From Streptomyces vinaceus (GTDB taxonomy: Bacteria > Actinomycetota > Actinomycetes > Streptomycetales > Streptomycetaceae): 64,000 nt of DNA. Positions within the stretch are counted from its first letter, which is position 1, and each line of letters opens with the position of its first letter. The translations under genes and the position numbers were made by a program. Shown here piece after piece: positions 31,704-40,333 of this stretch. The stretch is from contig NZ_CP023692.1 of NCBI RefSeq assembly GCF_008704935.1, forward strand, positions 6,425,501 to 6,489,500. Reading direction: 5' to 3'. The notes beneath the pieces are model-generated. The model searched no databases and was not told where the DNA came from. It saw only the letters and a list, made by a program, of their open reading frames with translations.

Positions 31704-33218
31704 GTGAAGAGGATGTTCGTGGCTCCGGATCCGGGGCGCCTGAGACTGAGGAACTCGCTGCGGGCCGTGCTCGGCATCGGGCTCGCCGTCGCCGTGTCCG
31801 AGCTCTGCGGCCTCTCCCTCACCGCCTCCATCACGGGGGGACTGGCGGCCCTGCTGACCCTCTTCACCGTGCTCGACCCGACCGTGCGTGACCAGCGGGT
31901 GACCAGCGCCCTGCTGCCCGTCGCCGGCTTCCCCGTCCTCGCCCTGGCCACCACGCTGCACGGCATGCCGCTCGCCCGGGACGCCGCCTTCCTCGCCGTC
32001 GTCTTCGCCGGGGTCTACGCCCGCCGCTGGGGGCCGCGCGGGCACGCCCTCGGGATCTTCGGCTTCATGATGTTCTTCGTCACGCAGTTCCTGCACGCCG
32101 TGCCGGGCCAGCTGCCCGAGCTGTACGCGGCCGTCGGGCTGGCGCTGCTCTCCGCCGGAGCGGTGCGGTACGTCCTGTGGCCGATCGAGCGCCGCACCCC
32201 GCCGCCCGCCGCGCCGCCCGGCCTGCCCGGCACCGGCCTGGCCCGGCCGACCACGCGGCAGGCCTTCCAGGCCACCGCCGCCTGCGCCTTCGCGCTCGGC
32301 ATCGGCCAGGCGCTCTCCGACGACCGCTGGTACTGGGCCGTCGGCACCGCTTGGTGGATCTTCGTCAACACCGCCTCCCGCGGCGAGACCCTCGTCCGCG
32401 GGTTCCGCCGGGTCCTCGGCACGGTCGTCGGCATCGCCGCCGGGCTGCTGATCGCCGTACCGCTGCACGGCGCCCCCGCGCCCACCGCCGCCCTGGTCGC
32501 CGTATGCGTCTTCGGGATCTTCTACACCGCGGCGCCCTCGTACTCCTGGATGATGTTCTTCGTCACCGTCATGGCCGGACTGCTCTACGGGCTGCTCGGC
32601 GTCCTGCACCCCGGCCTGCTGCTCCTGCGCTTCGAGGAGACCGCGATCGGGGCGCTCGGCGCGGCGCTCGCGGTGGTGCTCGTCCTGCCGGTGACCACGC
32701 ACGCCGCCAACGACGCCTGGATCCAGCGCGCCCTGCACTGCGTACGGGCCTCCACGGCTGCCGCCCTCGACCGCCTCGCCGGGAACCCCGACGCCGATCC
32801 CGCCCCGCACGCCGCCGAACTCGAACTGCTGCTGGGCCGCGTACGGATGGCCCTCGCGCCCCTGGTCCACCCGCTGAGCCCGCTGCGCGCCCGCAAGGCC
32901 CGGGCCCGGCAGGTGCTCGTGCTGCTCGACGACTGCGCCCGCGAGGTGCGCGGACTGGTGGCCGTCGCCGCCGATCCGCAGGCCTCGCACGACGCCCGGC
33001 TGGCCGCGGCGTGCTGGCGGGTGGAGACCGCGGTGGAGGCGCTGACCGCCCCGCCGGCCACCCCGCGCCCCACGGCGGAACGCGCCGTTTCGGCCCGGCC
33101 CCGGCCCACCGCCGAGGAACCGGCCCTCGCGCACCTGCACGGCCTGGAGCACGCCCTCGTGGCCCTCCACGCCCCGCTGCGCACCGACCCGCGCGCGCCC
33201 CTCGCCATCACGGCCTGA
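31704..33218 (+). CDS. Second FUSC family membrane protein
   Basis: A 504-residue membrane protein with two hydrophobic blocks: 20-165 (RNSLRAVLGIGLAVAVSELCG, GHALGIFGFMMFFVTQFLHAV) and 185-340 (FQATAACAFALGIGQ, WAVGTAWWIFVNTASRGETLVRGFRRVLGTVVG, PSYSWMMFFVTVMAGLLYG), followed by a soluble helical C-terminus. The WWIFVNTASRGETLVRGFRRVLGT stretch is the FUSC signature. Exporter role inferred from the family. GTG 31704 follows AAGGGGGGCGG. It is not closely similar to the 716-residue FUSC protein upstream, so this is not a recent duplication. Confidence 0.87.
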   Translation: MKRMFVAPDPGRLRLRNSLRAVLGIGLAVAVSELCGLSLTASITGGLAALLTLFTVLDPTVRDQRVTSALLPVAGFPVLALATTLHGMPLARDAAFLAVVFAGVYARRWGPRGHALGIFGFMMFFVTQFLHAVPGQLPELYAAVGLALLSAGAVRYVLWPIERRTPPPAAPPGLPGTGLARPTTRQAFQATAACAFALGIGQALSDDRWYWAVGTAWWIFVNTASRGETLVRGFRRVLGTVVGIAAGLLIAVPLHGAPAPTAALVAVCVFGIFYTAAPSYSWMMFFVTVMAGLLYGLLGVLHPGLLLLRFEETAIGALGAALAVVLVLPVTTHAANDAWIQRALHCVRASTAAALDRLAGNPDADPAPHAAELELLLGRVRMALAPLVHPLSPLRARKARARQVLVLLDDCAREVRGLVAVAADPQASHDARLAAACWRVETAVEALTAPPATPRPTAERAVSARPRPTAEEPALAHLHGLEHALVALHAPLRTDPRAPLAITA

Positions 33219-33446
33219 CCCGGCCCGGTCCCTGATCCGCCAGGTCAGAGAGGTGACGACGGCGGATCGTACGCCCTGTCAGGCCCGCTCCGCAGGGCAA
33301 TGGCCCGAAGATCACTCGGTGGAGTTGTTCCGGACGTACGTGCCCCTCGCCGCTGACCTGCGGCATGTACAACGGGTGATTGTTGATTGCACATTCATCC
33401 GGCACGTACAGGGTGGATCTGGTCGGACAGGGGGTAACCGCCCGGG
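33219..33446 (+). other. 228-base AT-richer leader before nos, no gene seen
   Basis: A local fall in GC around 33360-33410 contains TTGATT (33383-33388) and TACAGG 18 bases later (33407-33412), a possible promoter. GTAC-containing stretches occur at 33334-33341 (ACGTACGT palindrome), near 33366 and near 33406. TAACCG at 33435-33440 sits at -12 to -7 of the nos start and could be a second, leaderless promoter. No open reading frame here looks real. Confidence 0.35.
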
Positions 33447-34583
33447 ATGGAAATACTTCATCAGCGCTCGACCACGGCCCAAGTGTGGGAAGCGGCAGAG
33501 GAGTTCATCCAGCTCTTCCATCGGGAGAATCCGCAGGCGGGTGATCCGCGGGCCCGGCTCGCCGCCGTACGGGCCGAGCTCGCGGACACCGGGAGCTATC
33601 GGCACACCCCGCAGGAGCTCGTCCACGGGGCTCGTGTCGCCTGGCGCAACAGTAACCGCTGCATCGGCAGGCTGTACTGGAACTCGCTGCGCGTGCGCGA
33701 CCGCCGCGAGCTCGCCGACGCCGACGAGATAGCCGCCGAGTGCTTCGAGCACCTTCGCGACGCGACCAACGGCGGCCGGGTCAGACCCACCATCACCGTC
33801 TTCGCCCCGGACGCCCCGGACCGCCCCGGCCCGCTGATCTGGAGTGAGCAGCTCGTCCGGTACGCCGGCTACGGCGACCACCACTCCGTGACCGTGGGCG
33901 ACGCCCGCAACGCTCCGCTCACCAGCGCCCTGCTCGCCCTCGGCTGGACCGGTGGCGCGGGCACCCCCTTCGATCTGCTGCCGCTCGTGGTCCAGGGCGT
34001 CGACGACAAGCCCCGCTGGTTCGACACCCCCGCGGACGCCGTACTGGAAGTCCCGATCGAGCACCCCGACGACGCCGGCTGGGCGGCCTGGGGGCTGCGC
34101 TGGCACGCCGTACCCGCGATCTCCAACATGTGCCTGGAGATCGGCGGCATCCACTACCCGGCCGCGCCCTTCAACGGCTGGTACATGGGGACCGAGATCG
34201 GCGCACGCAACCTCGCCGACACCGACCGGTACAACCTCCTCCCCGCCGTCGCCCGGCGCCTGGGCCTCGACACCGCCAGCGACCGCTCGCTGTGGAAGGA
34301 CCGCGCGCTCGTCGAGCTCAACCGGGCCGTACTGCACTCCTTCGACCGGGCCGGGGTCACCATCGCCGACCACCACACCGAATCCCGGCGCTTCCTCAGC
34401 CACATGGAGCGCGAGGAGCGCAAGGGGCGCGACGTGGGCGCCGACTGGTCCTGGATCGTGCCGCCGATCTCGGGCTCCGCCACCCCGGTATTCCACCGCA
34501 CCTACGAGGACCGGCCGAGCTCGACGGCGTACGTGCACCACCCGGGCGCGCGGGAACGGGCCCAAGGGCGGGATCTGGTCTAG
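33447..34583 (+). CDS. nos: Bacterial nitric oxide synthase, oxygenase domain
   Basis: Makes nitric oxide and citrulline from arginine using haem and a pterin-like cofactor. At 378 residues it contains only the oxygenase domain, as in other bacteria, so it must borrow a reductase. The haem ligand Cys72 is in VAWRNSNRCIGR; the substrate pocket GGIHYPAAPFNGWYMGTEIG includes the arginine-binding Glu250. NLLPAVARRLGLDT and the C-terminal WSWIVPPISGSATPVFHR pterin/dimer region are intact. ATG 33447. The lactonase-like gene follows 57 bases later. Unlike the NOS of thaxtomin clusters, no peptide synthetase or P450 gene is nearby. Confidence 0.97.
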   Translation: MEILHQRSTTAQVWEAAEEFIQLFHRENPQAGDPRARLAAVRAELADTGSYRHTPQELVHGARVAWRNSNRCIGRLYWNSLRVRDRRELADADEIAAECFEHLRDATNGGRVRPTITVFAPDAPDRPGPLIWSEQLVRYAGYGDHHSVTVGDARNAPLTSALLALGWTGGAGTPFDLLPLVVQGVDDKPRWFDTPADAVLEVPIEHPDDAGWAAWGLRWHAVPAISNMCLEIGGIHYPAAPFNGWYMGTEIGARNLADTDRYNLLPAVARRLGLDTASDRSLWKDRALVELNRAVLHSFDRAGVTIADHHTESRRFLSHMEREERKGRDVGADWSWIVPPISGSATPVFHRTYEDRPSSTAYVHHPGARERAQGRDLV

Positions 34584-34640
34584 ACCTTCTGTTACCGTCG
34601 GCTCCGCACGGATCGATCCGCACGGTGGAGAGGGGACCTC

Positions 34641-35753
34641 GTGAACGGCACCGACGGCGCCGAAGGCACCGAAGACGCGAACGGCACGGGCGGCGCGACC
34701 GGCGCGGGCCGGAGCGGCGGACTGCGGGCCCACATCGGCTCGTTCACCTCCGGAGGCGGACGCGGCATCACCACCGCGGCCGTGGACCCGGAGACCGGTG
34801 CGCTGACCCTCCTGAGCGCCACCGGCGCGGTCACCGACCCCTCGTACCTCGCCGTCGACCGGGGCACGGGGATGCTCTACGCCGTGAGCGAGACGGACCA
34901 CGGCGCGGCCGCCGCCTTCCGGTCCACCTCCGAGGGCCTCTCCGCAGCCGGTCCCGCCGTCCCCGTGGGCGGCTCCGGGCCTACCCACCTGGGCGTGGCG
35001 GGCCGCCGGCTGCTGATCGCCAACTACACCTCCGGCAGCGTCAGCAGCCTCGCGCTCGCCGAGGACGGCGCTCTGCGCGGACCCGCGTCGGTCCTCGTCC
35101 ACGAGGGATCCGGCCCCGACGCGAGCCGCCAGGAACGGCCGCACGCCCACCAGGTACTGCCCGATCCCAGCGGCCGCTGGGTGCTCAGCGTGGACCTCGG
35201 CACCGATTCGGTCCGGGTCTGCGCCCTGGACCCGGCCACGGGAGCGCTGCGCCTGCACGCCGAGACCGCGCTGCGCGCCGGGACGGGCCCGCGCCACCTC
35301 GCCTTCCATCCGGACGGGGAGGTCGTCTACGTCCTGCACGAACTGGATCCGCAGCTGACCGTCTGCCGCTGGAACGCGGGCTCCGGGCAACTGGAACCGA
35401 TCGACGAGGTTCCGCTCGCTCCCGCGGCCGCTCCAGGGGCCGTACGGGCCTACCCCTCGGCCGTGGTGGCCTCGTACGACGGCCGCTTCGTATGGGCGGC
35501 GGTGCGCGGCGCCGACGCCATCGCCACCCTCTCGCTCGCCGACGGCCCCGGCAAGCCCCGCCTGGTCGCCAGCGTGGACTGCGGTGGCAGCTGGCCGCGG
35601 GACCTGGCCGCCGATCCCTCCGGCCGCCGGCTGTACGCGGCCAACGAGCGCTCCGGGGACGTCACCTGGTTCGACGTCGACCCGCTGACCGGGCTGCCGC
35701 GGCGGGCCGGATCGGTGGCGGTACCGGCCGCGACCTGCGTGGTCTTCACCTGA
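34641..35753 (+). CDS. Lactonase family seven-bladed propeller (6-phosphogluconolactonase-like)
   Basis: A 370-residue soluble protein of the Lactonase (PF10282-type) propeller family. Blade-like repeats with DP-TG-L motifs are seen: VDPETGALTLLS, LDPATGALRLHA, GSGQLEPID, VDPLTGLPRRA; the HLAFHPDGEVVYVLHELD strand and the HAHQVLPDPSGRWVLSVDLGTDSV block with conserved His and Asp are typical. Activity on 6-phosphogluconolactone is inferred from the family; many members remain untested. The first 30 residues are Gly/Thr-rich low complexity. GTG 34641 follows AGAGGGGA. Probably cotranscribed with nos. Confidence 0.85.
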   Translation: MNGTDGAEGTEDANGTGGATGAGRSGGLRAHIGSFTSGGGRGITTAAVDPETGALTLLSATGAVTDPSYLAVDRGTGMLYAVSETDHGAAAAFRSTSEGLSAAGPAVPVGGSGPTHLGVAGRRLLIANYTSGSVSSLALAEDGALRGPASVLVHEGSGPDASRQERPHAHQVLPDPSGRWVLSVDLGTDSVRVCALDPATGALRLHAETALRAGTGPRHLAFHPDGEVVYVLHELDPQLTVCRWNAGSGQLEPIDEVPLAPAAAPGAVRAYPSAVVASYDGRFVWAAVRGADAIATLSLADGPGKPRLVASVDCGGSWPRDLAADPSGRRLYAANERSGDVTWFDVDPLTGLPRRAGSVAVPAATCVVFT

Positions 35754-35766
35754 CCGATGGCCCCCC

Positions 35767-35833
35767 CGTCCGCACGTGCGGACGAGGGCCCGCGCTCCCG
35801 GTGTCGAATCCCGGGAGCGCGGGCCCTCGTCCG
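35767..35833. terminator. Perfect 23-bp hairpin between convergent genes, with adjoining palindrome
   Basis: The arm 35779-35801 pairs perfectly with 35811-35833 across a 9-base loop. The 18-base palindrome CGTCCGCACGTGCGGACG (35767-35784) precedes and overlaps the left arm, so two alternative structures are possible. It lies between the lactonase stop and the chelatase stop and can end transcription from both sides. Confidence 0.85.
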
Positions 35834-35850
35834 AGCGGACCTGTCCTCGA

Positions 35851-36771
35851 TCAGTGGGCGGCGGCGCCCTGGGCGAGGCCGAGCGCCGCGGAGTACTGGG
35901 TGACGACCAGCTTGCCGAGCGCCGAGTAGGCCCCCAGCACCTCGGCGGCCGCGCAGTCGGCCTCCTTGCAGGCCGTGTCCAGCAGCCCCTCGGCGGCCTC
36001 CGGGCCGATCAGGTACGGGGCCAGCGCGAGCTGCGTCGAGCCCTCGCTGCGCAGCTGCTCGGCGACCGCGGCCACCGAGCCCTCCTGGTCGAGCGCGGCG
36101 GCCTTGACCGGCACCGCGAGGCGGGCGGCCAGCAGCATGCCGGTGACGGCGGCGGCCTGGACGGCCTCCGCGCCGCCGGTGGTGGCCACGATGATGCCGT
36201 CGGCGGCGGTGGTCACGGTGAACAGCCGGGCGCGGTCGGCGCGGGCCAGGCCGGCTTCGGAGAGCCGTACGTGCAGGCCCTCGGCGAGCAGCGGGTGCGG
36301 ACCGAGCACCTCGGCCAGCTCCACGGCGGCCGAGGAGTCCATGACGGCCTGGCGCATCCGGCGCAGCAGATCTGCGTCGGGGCCCGCCAGCAGCGGGACG
36401 ACCACGGCGTCGGGGCCGGTCTGCGCGGGTACCTCGTGGCCGGCGGCGCGGGCGAACTCGGCGCGGGCGATGCGCTCGCCGGCGACCGAGGTCAGTACGC
36501 GGGAGAGGGCCGGGAACTCGGACCCCTCGGCGTCATCGCCCTCCAGGAAGCCGATGCGGGCGTCCAGGCCCGGCAGCTCGGAGCGGCCGATGCTGACGAT
36601 CTCTTCGGCGAGTCCCCGGGAGGCGGCCGAAGGGGCACCGGGCACGGCGAGCACCAGCGCGGGCGCGCCCTCGGGCGCCACCGCGGGCTCGGGTCGGCGG
36701 TGCCGTCCGGCAGGGCGGGGTCGCGGCATTCGTACGGGCAGGCCATTCGCGGGCCCAGTGGGGGAGCTCAT
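35851..36771 (-). CDS. CbiX-type sirohydrochlorin chelatase family protein
   Basis: About 306 residues, resembling the CbiX/sirohydrochlorin ferrochelatase proteins of Streptomyces, which have two chelatase-like halves: LVLAVPGAPSAASRGLAEEIVS with RIGFLEGDD, then VVPLLAGPD...HPLLAEGLHVRLSEAGL, and a tail with QLALAPYLIGPEAAEGLLDTACKEADC. The expected N-terminal metal-binding His is not obvious (it reads VLAVPGAPS), so insertion activity is uncertain. Such proteins serve sirohaem or cobalamin synthesis. A promoter fitting this gene is seen at 36843-36872. Confidence 0.75.
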   Translation of the reverse strand: MSSPTGPANGLPVRMPRPRPAGRHRRPEPAVAPEGAPALVLAVPGAPSAASRGLAEEIVSIGRSELPGLDARIGFLEGDDAEGSEFPALSRVLTSVAGERIARAEFARAAGHEVPAQTGPDAVVVPLLAGPDADLLRRMRQAVMDSSAAVELAEVLGPHPLLAEGLHVRLSEAGLARADRARLFTVTTAADGIIVATTGGAEAVQAAAVTGMLLAARLAVPVKAAALDQEGSVAAVAEQLRSEGSTQLALAPYLIGPEAAEGLLDTACKEADCAAAEVLGAYSALGKLVVTQYSAALGLAQGAAAH

Positions 36772-36842
36772 GGCGCCGCATGCTACTGGCTTATCGGAAC
36801 CGAGTGTTCGGGCAGGGCCTCAACGGGCGGCTTCTGTCCGTA

Positions 36843-36872
36843 TTTATCCGTGGAATGTCGTATACCGTTCAA
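36843..36872 (-). promoter_or_regulatory. Sigma-70-like promoter for the chelatase gene
   Basis: On the minus strand TTGAAC (complement of 36867-36872) is followed after 18 bases by GATAAA (complement of 36843-36848), in an AT-richer patch 70 bases before the start codon. Confidence 0.5.
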
Positions 36873-36880
36873 CCGAAAGA

Positions 36881-37567
36881 TCATCCGGCGGCCGGAAGTC
36901 GCCAGTCCACCGGCTGGGCTCCCTGACGAACCAGCAGGTCGTTGGTCCTGCTGAACGGCCGCGAGCCGAAGAACCCGTTGGCGGCGGACATCGGGGAGGG
37001 GTGGACGGACTCCACGGCCGGCAACTCGCCGAGCAGCGGCCGCAGGTTGCGCGCGTCCCGGCCCCACAGGACCGACACCAGCGGCTTCCCGCGCGCGGCC
37101 AGCGCCCGGATCGCCTGCTCGGTGACGGCCTCCCAGCCCTTGCCCCGGTGGCCGCCGGTCTTGCGCGGGGCGGTGGTCAGGGCGCGGTTCAGCAGGAGGA
37201 CGCCCTGCCGGGTCCACGGGGTCAGGTCGCCGTTCGCCGGCCGGGGCACCCCGAGGTCCGCGTACAGCTCGCGGAAGATGTTGTCGAGGCTGGGCGGCCA
37301 GGGGCTGACGTCGGGCGCCACCGAGAAGGACAGGCCCATCGCGTGCCCCGGGGTGGGGTAGGGGTCCTGGCCGACGATGAGCACCTTCACCTCGTCGAAG
37401 GGCTGCTGGAAGGCGCGCAGTACGTTCGCCCCCGCGGGCAGGTACGTCCTGCCCGCCGCGATCTCGGCGCGCAGGAAGTCGCCCATCGCGGCGATCTGCG
37501 TCGCCACCGGCTCCAGAGCCCGGGCCCAGCCCGGCTCGACGATCTCGTTCAACGGTCGTGCTGCCAC
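36881..37567 (-). CDS. ung: Uracil-DNA glycosylase, family 1
   Basis: Removes uracil from DNA at the start of base excision repair. At 228 residues it carries the full family-1 set: water-activating motif GQDPYPTPGHAMGLSFSV, uracil-binding LLLNRALTT (Asn), and the Leu-loop HPSPMSAANGFFGSRPFSRTNDLL with the catalytic His. The start GTG 37567 has TAGAGT eight bases upstream and no ribosome site, so it is nearly leaderless. Streptomyces often have more than one uracil glycosylase; this is a complete one. The Asp-box gene is on the same strand 23 bases before it. Confidence 0.96.
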   Translation of the reverse strand: MAARPLNEIVEPGWARALEPVATQIAAMGDFLRAEIAAGRTYLPAGANVLRAFQQPFDEVKVLIVGQDPYPTPGHAMGLSFSVAPDVSPWPPSLDNIFRELYADLGVPRPANGDLTPWTRQGVLLLNRALTTAPRKTGGHRGKGWEAVTEQAIRALAARGKPLVSVLWGRDARNLRPLLGELPAVESVHPSPMSAANGFFGSRPFSRTNDLLVRQGAQPVDWRLPAAG

Positions 37568-37590
37568 AGCGAGTCACTCTACTGGCCGAT

Positions 37591-38682
37591 TCAGTGAGCG
37601 ATGACCGCCGCCCGTACGCACAGGACGTCGGGCAGGTGCTCGGCCAGCAGTCGCCAGCTGTCCCCGTCGTCGTGGCTGGCGTACAACTCGCCGTTGCGGT
37701 TGCCGAAGTAGATCCCCGCCGGGTCCGCGTCGTCCGTGCACAGGGCGTCCCGCAGCACCGTCCCGTAGTGGTCGCCGGCCGGCAGTCCGCGGGCGAGCGG
37801 CTCCCAGGTCGCGCCCGCGTCCTGCGTCCGGAAGACCCGGCAGCGGCGCTCCGCCGGGACGCGGTCGGAGTCGGCGTTGAGCGGGAAGACGTACGCGGTG
37901 TCCGGCCGGTGCGGGTGCGCGGCCACGGCGAAGCCGAAGTCGGAGGGCAGGCCGGCGCCGATGTCGGTCCACCGGGCGCCGGCGTCGTCGCTGCGGTACA
38001 CGCCCCAGTGGTTCTGGAGGTACAGCCGCTTCCGGTCCCCGGCGTCCTGGGCGATCTTGTGCACGCACTGGCCGAACTCCGGATGCGGATCCGGCAGGAA
38101 GACGGCCGAGACCCCGTCGTTGGACGGGGTCCAGTGGGCGCCGCCGTCGTGGGTCCGGAACACCCCCGCCGTGGAGACCGCCACCGTCACCTTGGCGGGG
38201 TCGGCCGGATCGGTCAGCACCGTGTGCAGGCCCTCACCTCCGCCGCCCGGCACCCAGCTCCCGCGGCTCGGGTGCTCCCACAACGGGCGGACCAGCTCGA
38301 ACGACTCCCCCCGGTCCGTCGAGCGGAACAGGGCCGCCGGCTCCGTCCCCGCGTACACCACGTCGGGAGCCTCGGGGCCGGCCGGATGCAGCTGCCAGAC
38401 CCGTTCCAGCGAGGCGCCGGTGTCCTTCGGGAACTTCACGGCGGGCGCGGCGGGCTCGTGCCAGTTCGCCCCGAGGTCGTCGGAGCTGAACACGGACGGC
38501 CCCCAGTGCAGGCTGTCCGCGCCGACCAGCAGCCGCGGGACGGGCCCGCGCCGGTCGACCGCGACGGCGTAGACGGCCTGGGCGTTGAAATGGGGTCCGT
38601 CGAGCTCCCAGGGCCCGTCGCCCCTCCTGCGGCCGATGAACAGGCCTTTGCGGGTCCCCGCGAGCAGGATCACCTCTGACAT
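37591..38682 (-). CDS. Asp-box (BNR/sialidase-type) beta-propeller protein
   Basis: A 363-residue soluble propeller. At least six Asp-boxes of the S-x-D-x-G-x-x-W type are visible: SDDLGANW, STDRGESF, THDGGAHW, SDDAGARW, TQDAGATW and SHDDGDSW. The N-terminus is LLAGTRKGLFIGRR, and there is no signal peptide, so it is probably cytoplasmic. Sialidases have this fold, but their catalytic Arg triad and Tyr are not evident, so no enzymatic role is claimed. ATG 38682 follows GGAGG at 6 bases; the frame open to 39066 is unsupported. Confidence 0.87.
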   Translation of the reverse strand: MSEVILLAGTRKGLFIGRRRGDGPWELDGPHFNAQAVYAVAVDRRGPVPRLLVGADSLHWGPSVFSSDDLGANWHEPAAPAVKFPKDTGASLERVWQLHPAGPEAPDVVYAGTEPAALFRSTDRGESFELVRPLWEHPSRGSWVPGGGGEGLHTVLTDPADPAKVTVAVSTAGVFRTHDGGAHWTPSNDGVSAVFLPDPHPEFGQCVHKIAQDAGDRKRLYLQNHWGVYRSDDAGARWTDIGAGLPSDFGFAVAAHPHRPDTAYVFPLNADSDRVPAERRCRVFRTQDAGATWEPLARGLPAGDHYGTVLRDALCTDDADPAGIYFGNRNGELYASHDDGDSWRLLAEHLPDVLCVRAAVIAH

Positions 38683-38897
38683 GTCGACACCTCCGGACCC
38701 GGTCGTCCCGGCCGTCGTGCTGCGTACCGTTCCCGCCAGTCTGCACCCGGCCACCGACAGCGGCCCGGGCGCCGCTCCGCTGCGCCGGGCAGCCGGTCGC
38801 CATCGATCAACAGGCGTATCCAAAGGGTGGCTACTTGATCGTAGGAGGCCGCAAGGGGTTGACTTCGACCTCTGCCACCGCACGCGAGAGGCAATAC

Positions 38898-40253
38898 GTG
38901 GCCACCGAGCACCTGTCACCGCTCGACCTCGCCTTCTGGCGGATCGAATCCGCCGCCCACCCCATGCACCTCGGCGCCCTCGCGGTCTTCGAGGCCGCTG
39001 GGCAGGACACCTCCGGCCCCGACCGCGCGGCCGCCCCGGCCGATCCCGCCGTCCGCGCCGCCGCATTGCTGACCGCCCGCTGCTCCGCCGTCCCCGGCCT
39101 GCGCCGCCGCATCCACGACGTGCTGCTGCCGGTCGGGGCGGCCGCCTGGTCGTCGGACGCGGACTTCGATCCCGCCCGGCACGTGTTCCTCGTACGCACC
39201 CCCGATCCGGAAGCCGCCGCCGGGCCGCTGATGGCGCGGCCGCTGGACCGGGGCCGGCCGCCCTGGGAGGCGCACGTCCTGGCCGGGCCCGACCCGCGCT
39301 CCTTCGCGGTGCTCTTCAAGTTCCACCACGCCCTCGCCGACGGGCTCGGGGCCCTCGCGCTGGCGGCCATGCTCTTCGACGAGGGCCCGCCCGTACGGGG
39401 TCCCGCGCGCCCTGCCCCGGCAGCCCGGCCCGCCGCCGGCCCCACCCTGCGCAGCCTCCCCGGGATGCTCGCGGCCCGGGTCCAGGACGTCGGCCAGGCC
39501 CTGGAGATCGGCGCCTCCGTGGCCCGCGCCGGACTGCCCCTCGGGGTCCCGGCGGCCCTGACCGCGGCCCCGGCGCGGACCGGCACCCGCGCGGTCGCCG
39601 GCCTCGCGCTCGACCTCGACGACGTCAACCGCATCCGCAAGGTCGCCGGAGGCACCGTCAACGACGTGCTGATCGCGCTCGTCGCCGGCGCCCTGCGGCG
39701 CTGGCTGCTGGGCCGCGGCGACCCGGCGCCCGAGGGGCCCGGTCCGCGCGCCCTGATACCGGTCTCCCGCCGCAGGCCGGGCGGCGCCGCGAAGGGCGGC
39801 AACCGGCTCTCCGGCTACCTGCTCAGGCTCCCGCTCGCCGAACCGGACCCGCTGCTGCGCCTGGACCGGGTGCGGCTCGGCATGGACCGCAACAAGGAGG
39901 CGGGACCGGCCCGCGGCGCCGGGGCCGTGGCCCTGCTCGCCGACCACGTCCACCCGCTCGGCCACCGGCTCGGCGGTCCGCTGGTCGCGCAGGCGGCCCG
40001 GATGCTCTTCGACATCCTCGTCACCAGCGTTCCGCTGCCGGGCTTCACCTTCTCCCTCGGCGGCAGCCGGGTCCGGGAGGTCTACCCGCTGGCCCCGCTG
40101 GCGCGCGGCCACTCCCTCGCGGTCGCGGTCTCCACCTACAAGGACACGGTCCACTACGGCCTGGTGGCGGACGCGGCCGCCGTGCCCGACCTGGCGGCCC
40201 TGGCGGAGGCGCTGCGCGCGGAGCTCGACGAGCTTGTACGAGAGGTCTCGTAG
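38898..40253 (+). CDS. Wax ester synthase/diacylglycerol acyltransferase family protein
   Basis: A WS/DGAT of 451 residues, normal length, that joins acyl-CoA to alcohols or diacylglycerol at the lipid-body surface. The catalytic HHxxxDG motif is HHALADG (143-149). PLDRGRPPWEAHV, NDVLIALVAGALRRWL and GNRLSGYLLRLPL are the other family blocks. GTG 38898 is chosen since GAGAGG lies 6 bases upstream and MEHLSPLDLAFW-type starts are typical; the frame extends to TTG 38835. Its 3' end contains an inverted copy of the ArsR-type operator, which may affect the next gene. Streptomyces usually have several paralogues. Confidence 0.92.
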   Translation: MATEHLSPLDLAFWRIESAAHPMHLGALAVFEAAGQDTSGPDRAAAPADPAVRAAALLTARCSAVPGLRRRIHDVLLPVGAAAWSSDADFDPARHVFLVRTPDPEAAAGPLMARPLDRGRPPWEAHVLAGPDPRSFAVLFKFHHALADGLGALALAAMLFDEGPPVRGPARPAPAARPAAGPTLRSLPGMLAARVQDVGQALEIGASVARAGLPLGVPAALTAAPARTGTRAVAGLALDLDDVNRIRKVAGGTVNDVLIALVAGALRRWLLGRGDPAPEGPGPRALIPVSRRRPGGAAKGGNRLSGYLLRLPLAEPDPLLRLDRVRLGMDRNKEAGPARGAGAVALLADHVHPLGHRLGGPLVAQAARMLFDILVTSVPLPGFTFSLGGSRVREVYPLAPLARGHSLAVAVSTYKDTVHYGLVADAAAVPDLAALAEALRAELDELVREVS

Positions 40254-40287
40254 TACGGAAGGAATCGTAGTACGCTGACTCTCGTAC
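40236..40287. promoter_or_regulatory. Two copies of the ArsR/OYE operator before the flavin oxidoreductase gene
   Basis: Copy 1, on the minus strand at 40236-40256, and copy 2, on the plus strand at 40267-40287, both fit GTA(C/G)TACG-N5-TCTCGTAC. Copy 1 lies across the stop codon of the acyltransferase gene. Copy 2 contains TACGCT (40271-40276), a good -10 hexamer. TCGTAGTACG also occurs as a direct repeat at 40248 and 40265. A third copy precedes the arsR gene at 41515. Confidence 0.7.
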
Positions 40288-40289
40288 AA

Positions 40290-40305
40290 GCCGCGGATCC
40301 GCGGC
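40290..40305 (+). promoter_or_regulatory. Perfect 16-base palindrome in the OYE leader
   Basis: GCCGCGGATCCGCGGC, 28 bases before the start codon of the flavin oxidoreductase gene and downstream of the operator copies. It can form a hairpin in the mRNA leader. Confidence 0.4.
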
Positions 40306-40333
40306 GTGCCCGGCCACCTCCGGAGAGTCCTTC

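Noticed and set aside
35795..35820. A tRNA T-arm-like stretch with TCGAATCCC
   Set aside because: No D-arm, anticodon arm or acceptor stem can be formed; the bases are the loop and stem of the 23-bp terminator.
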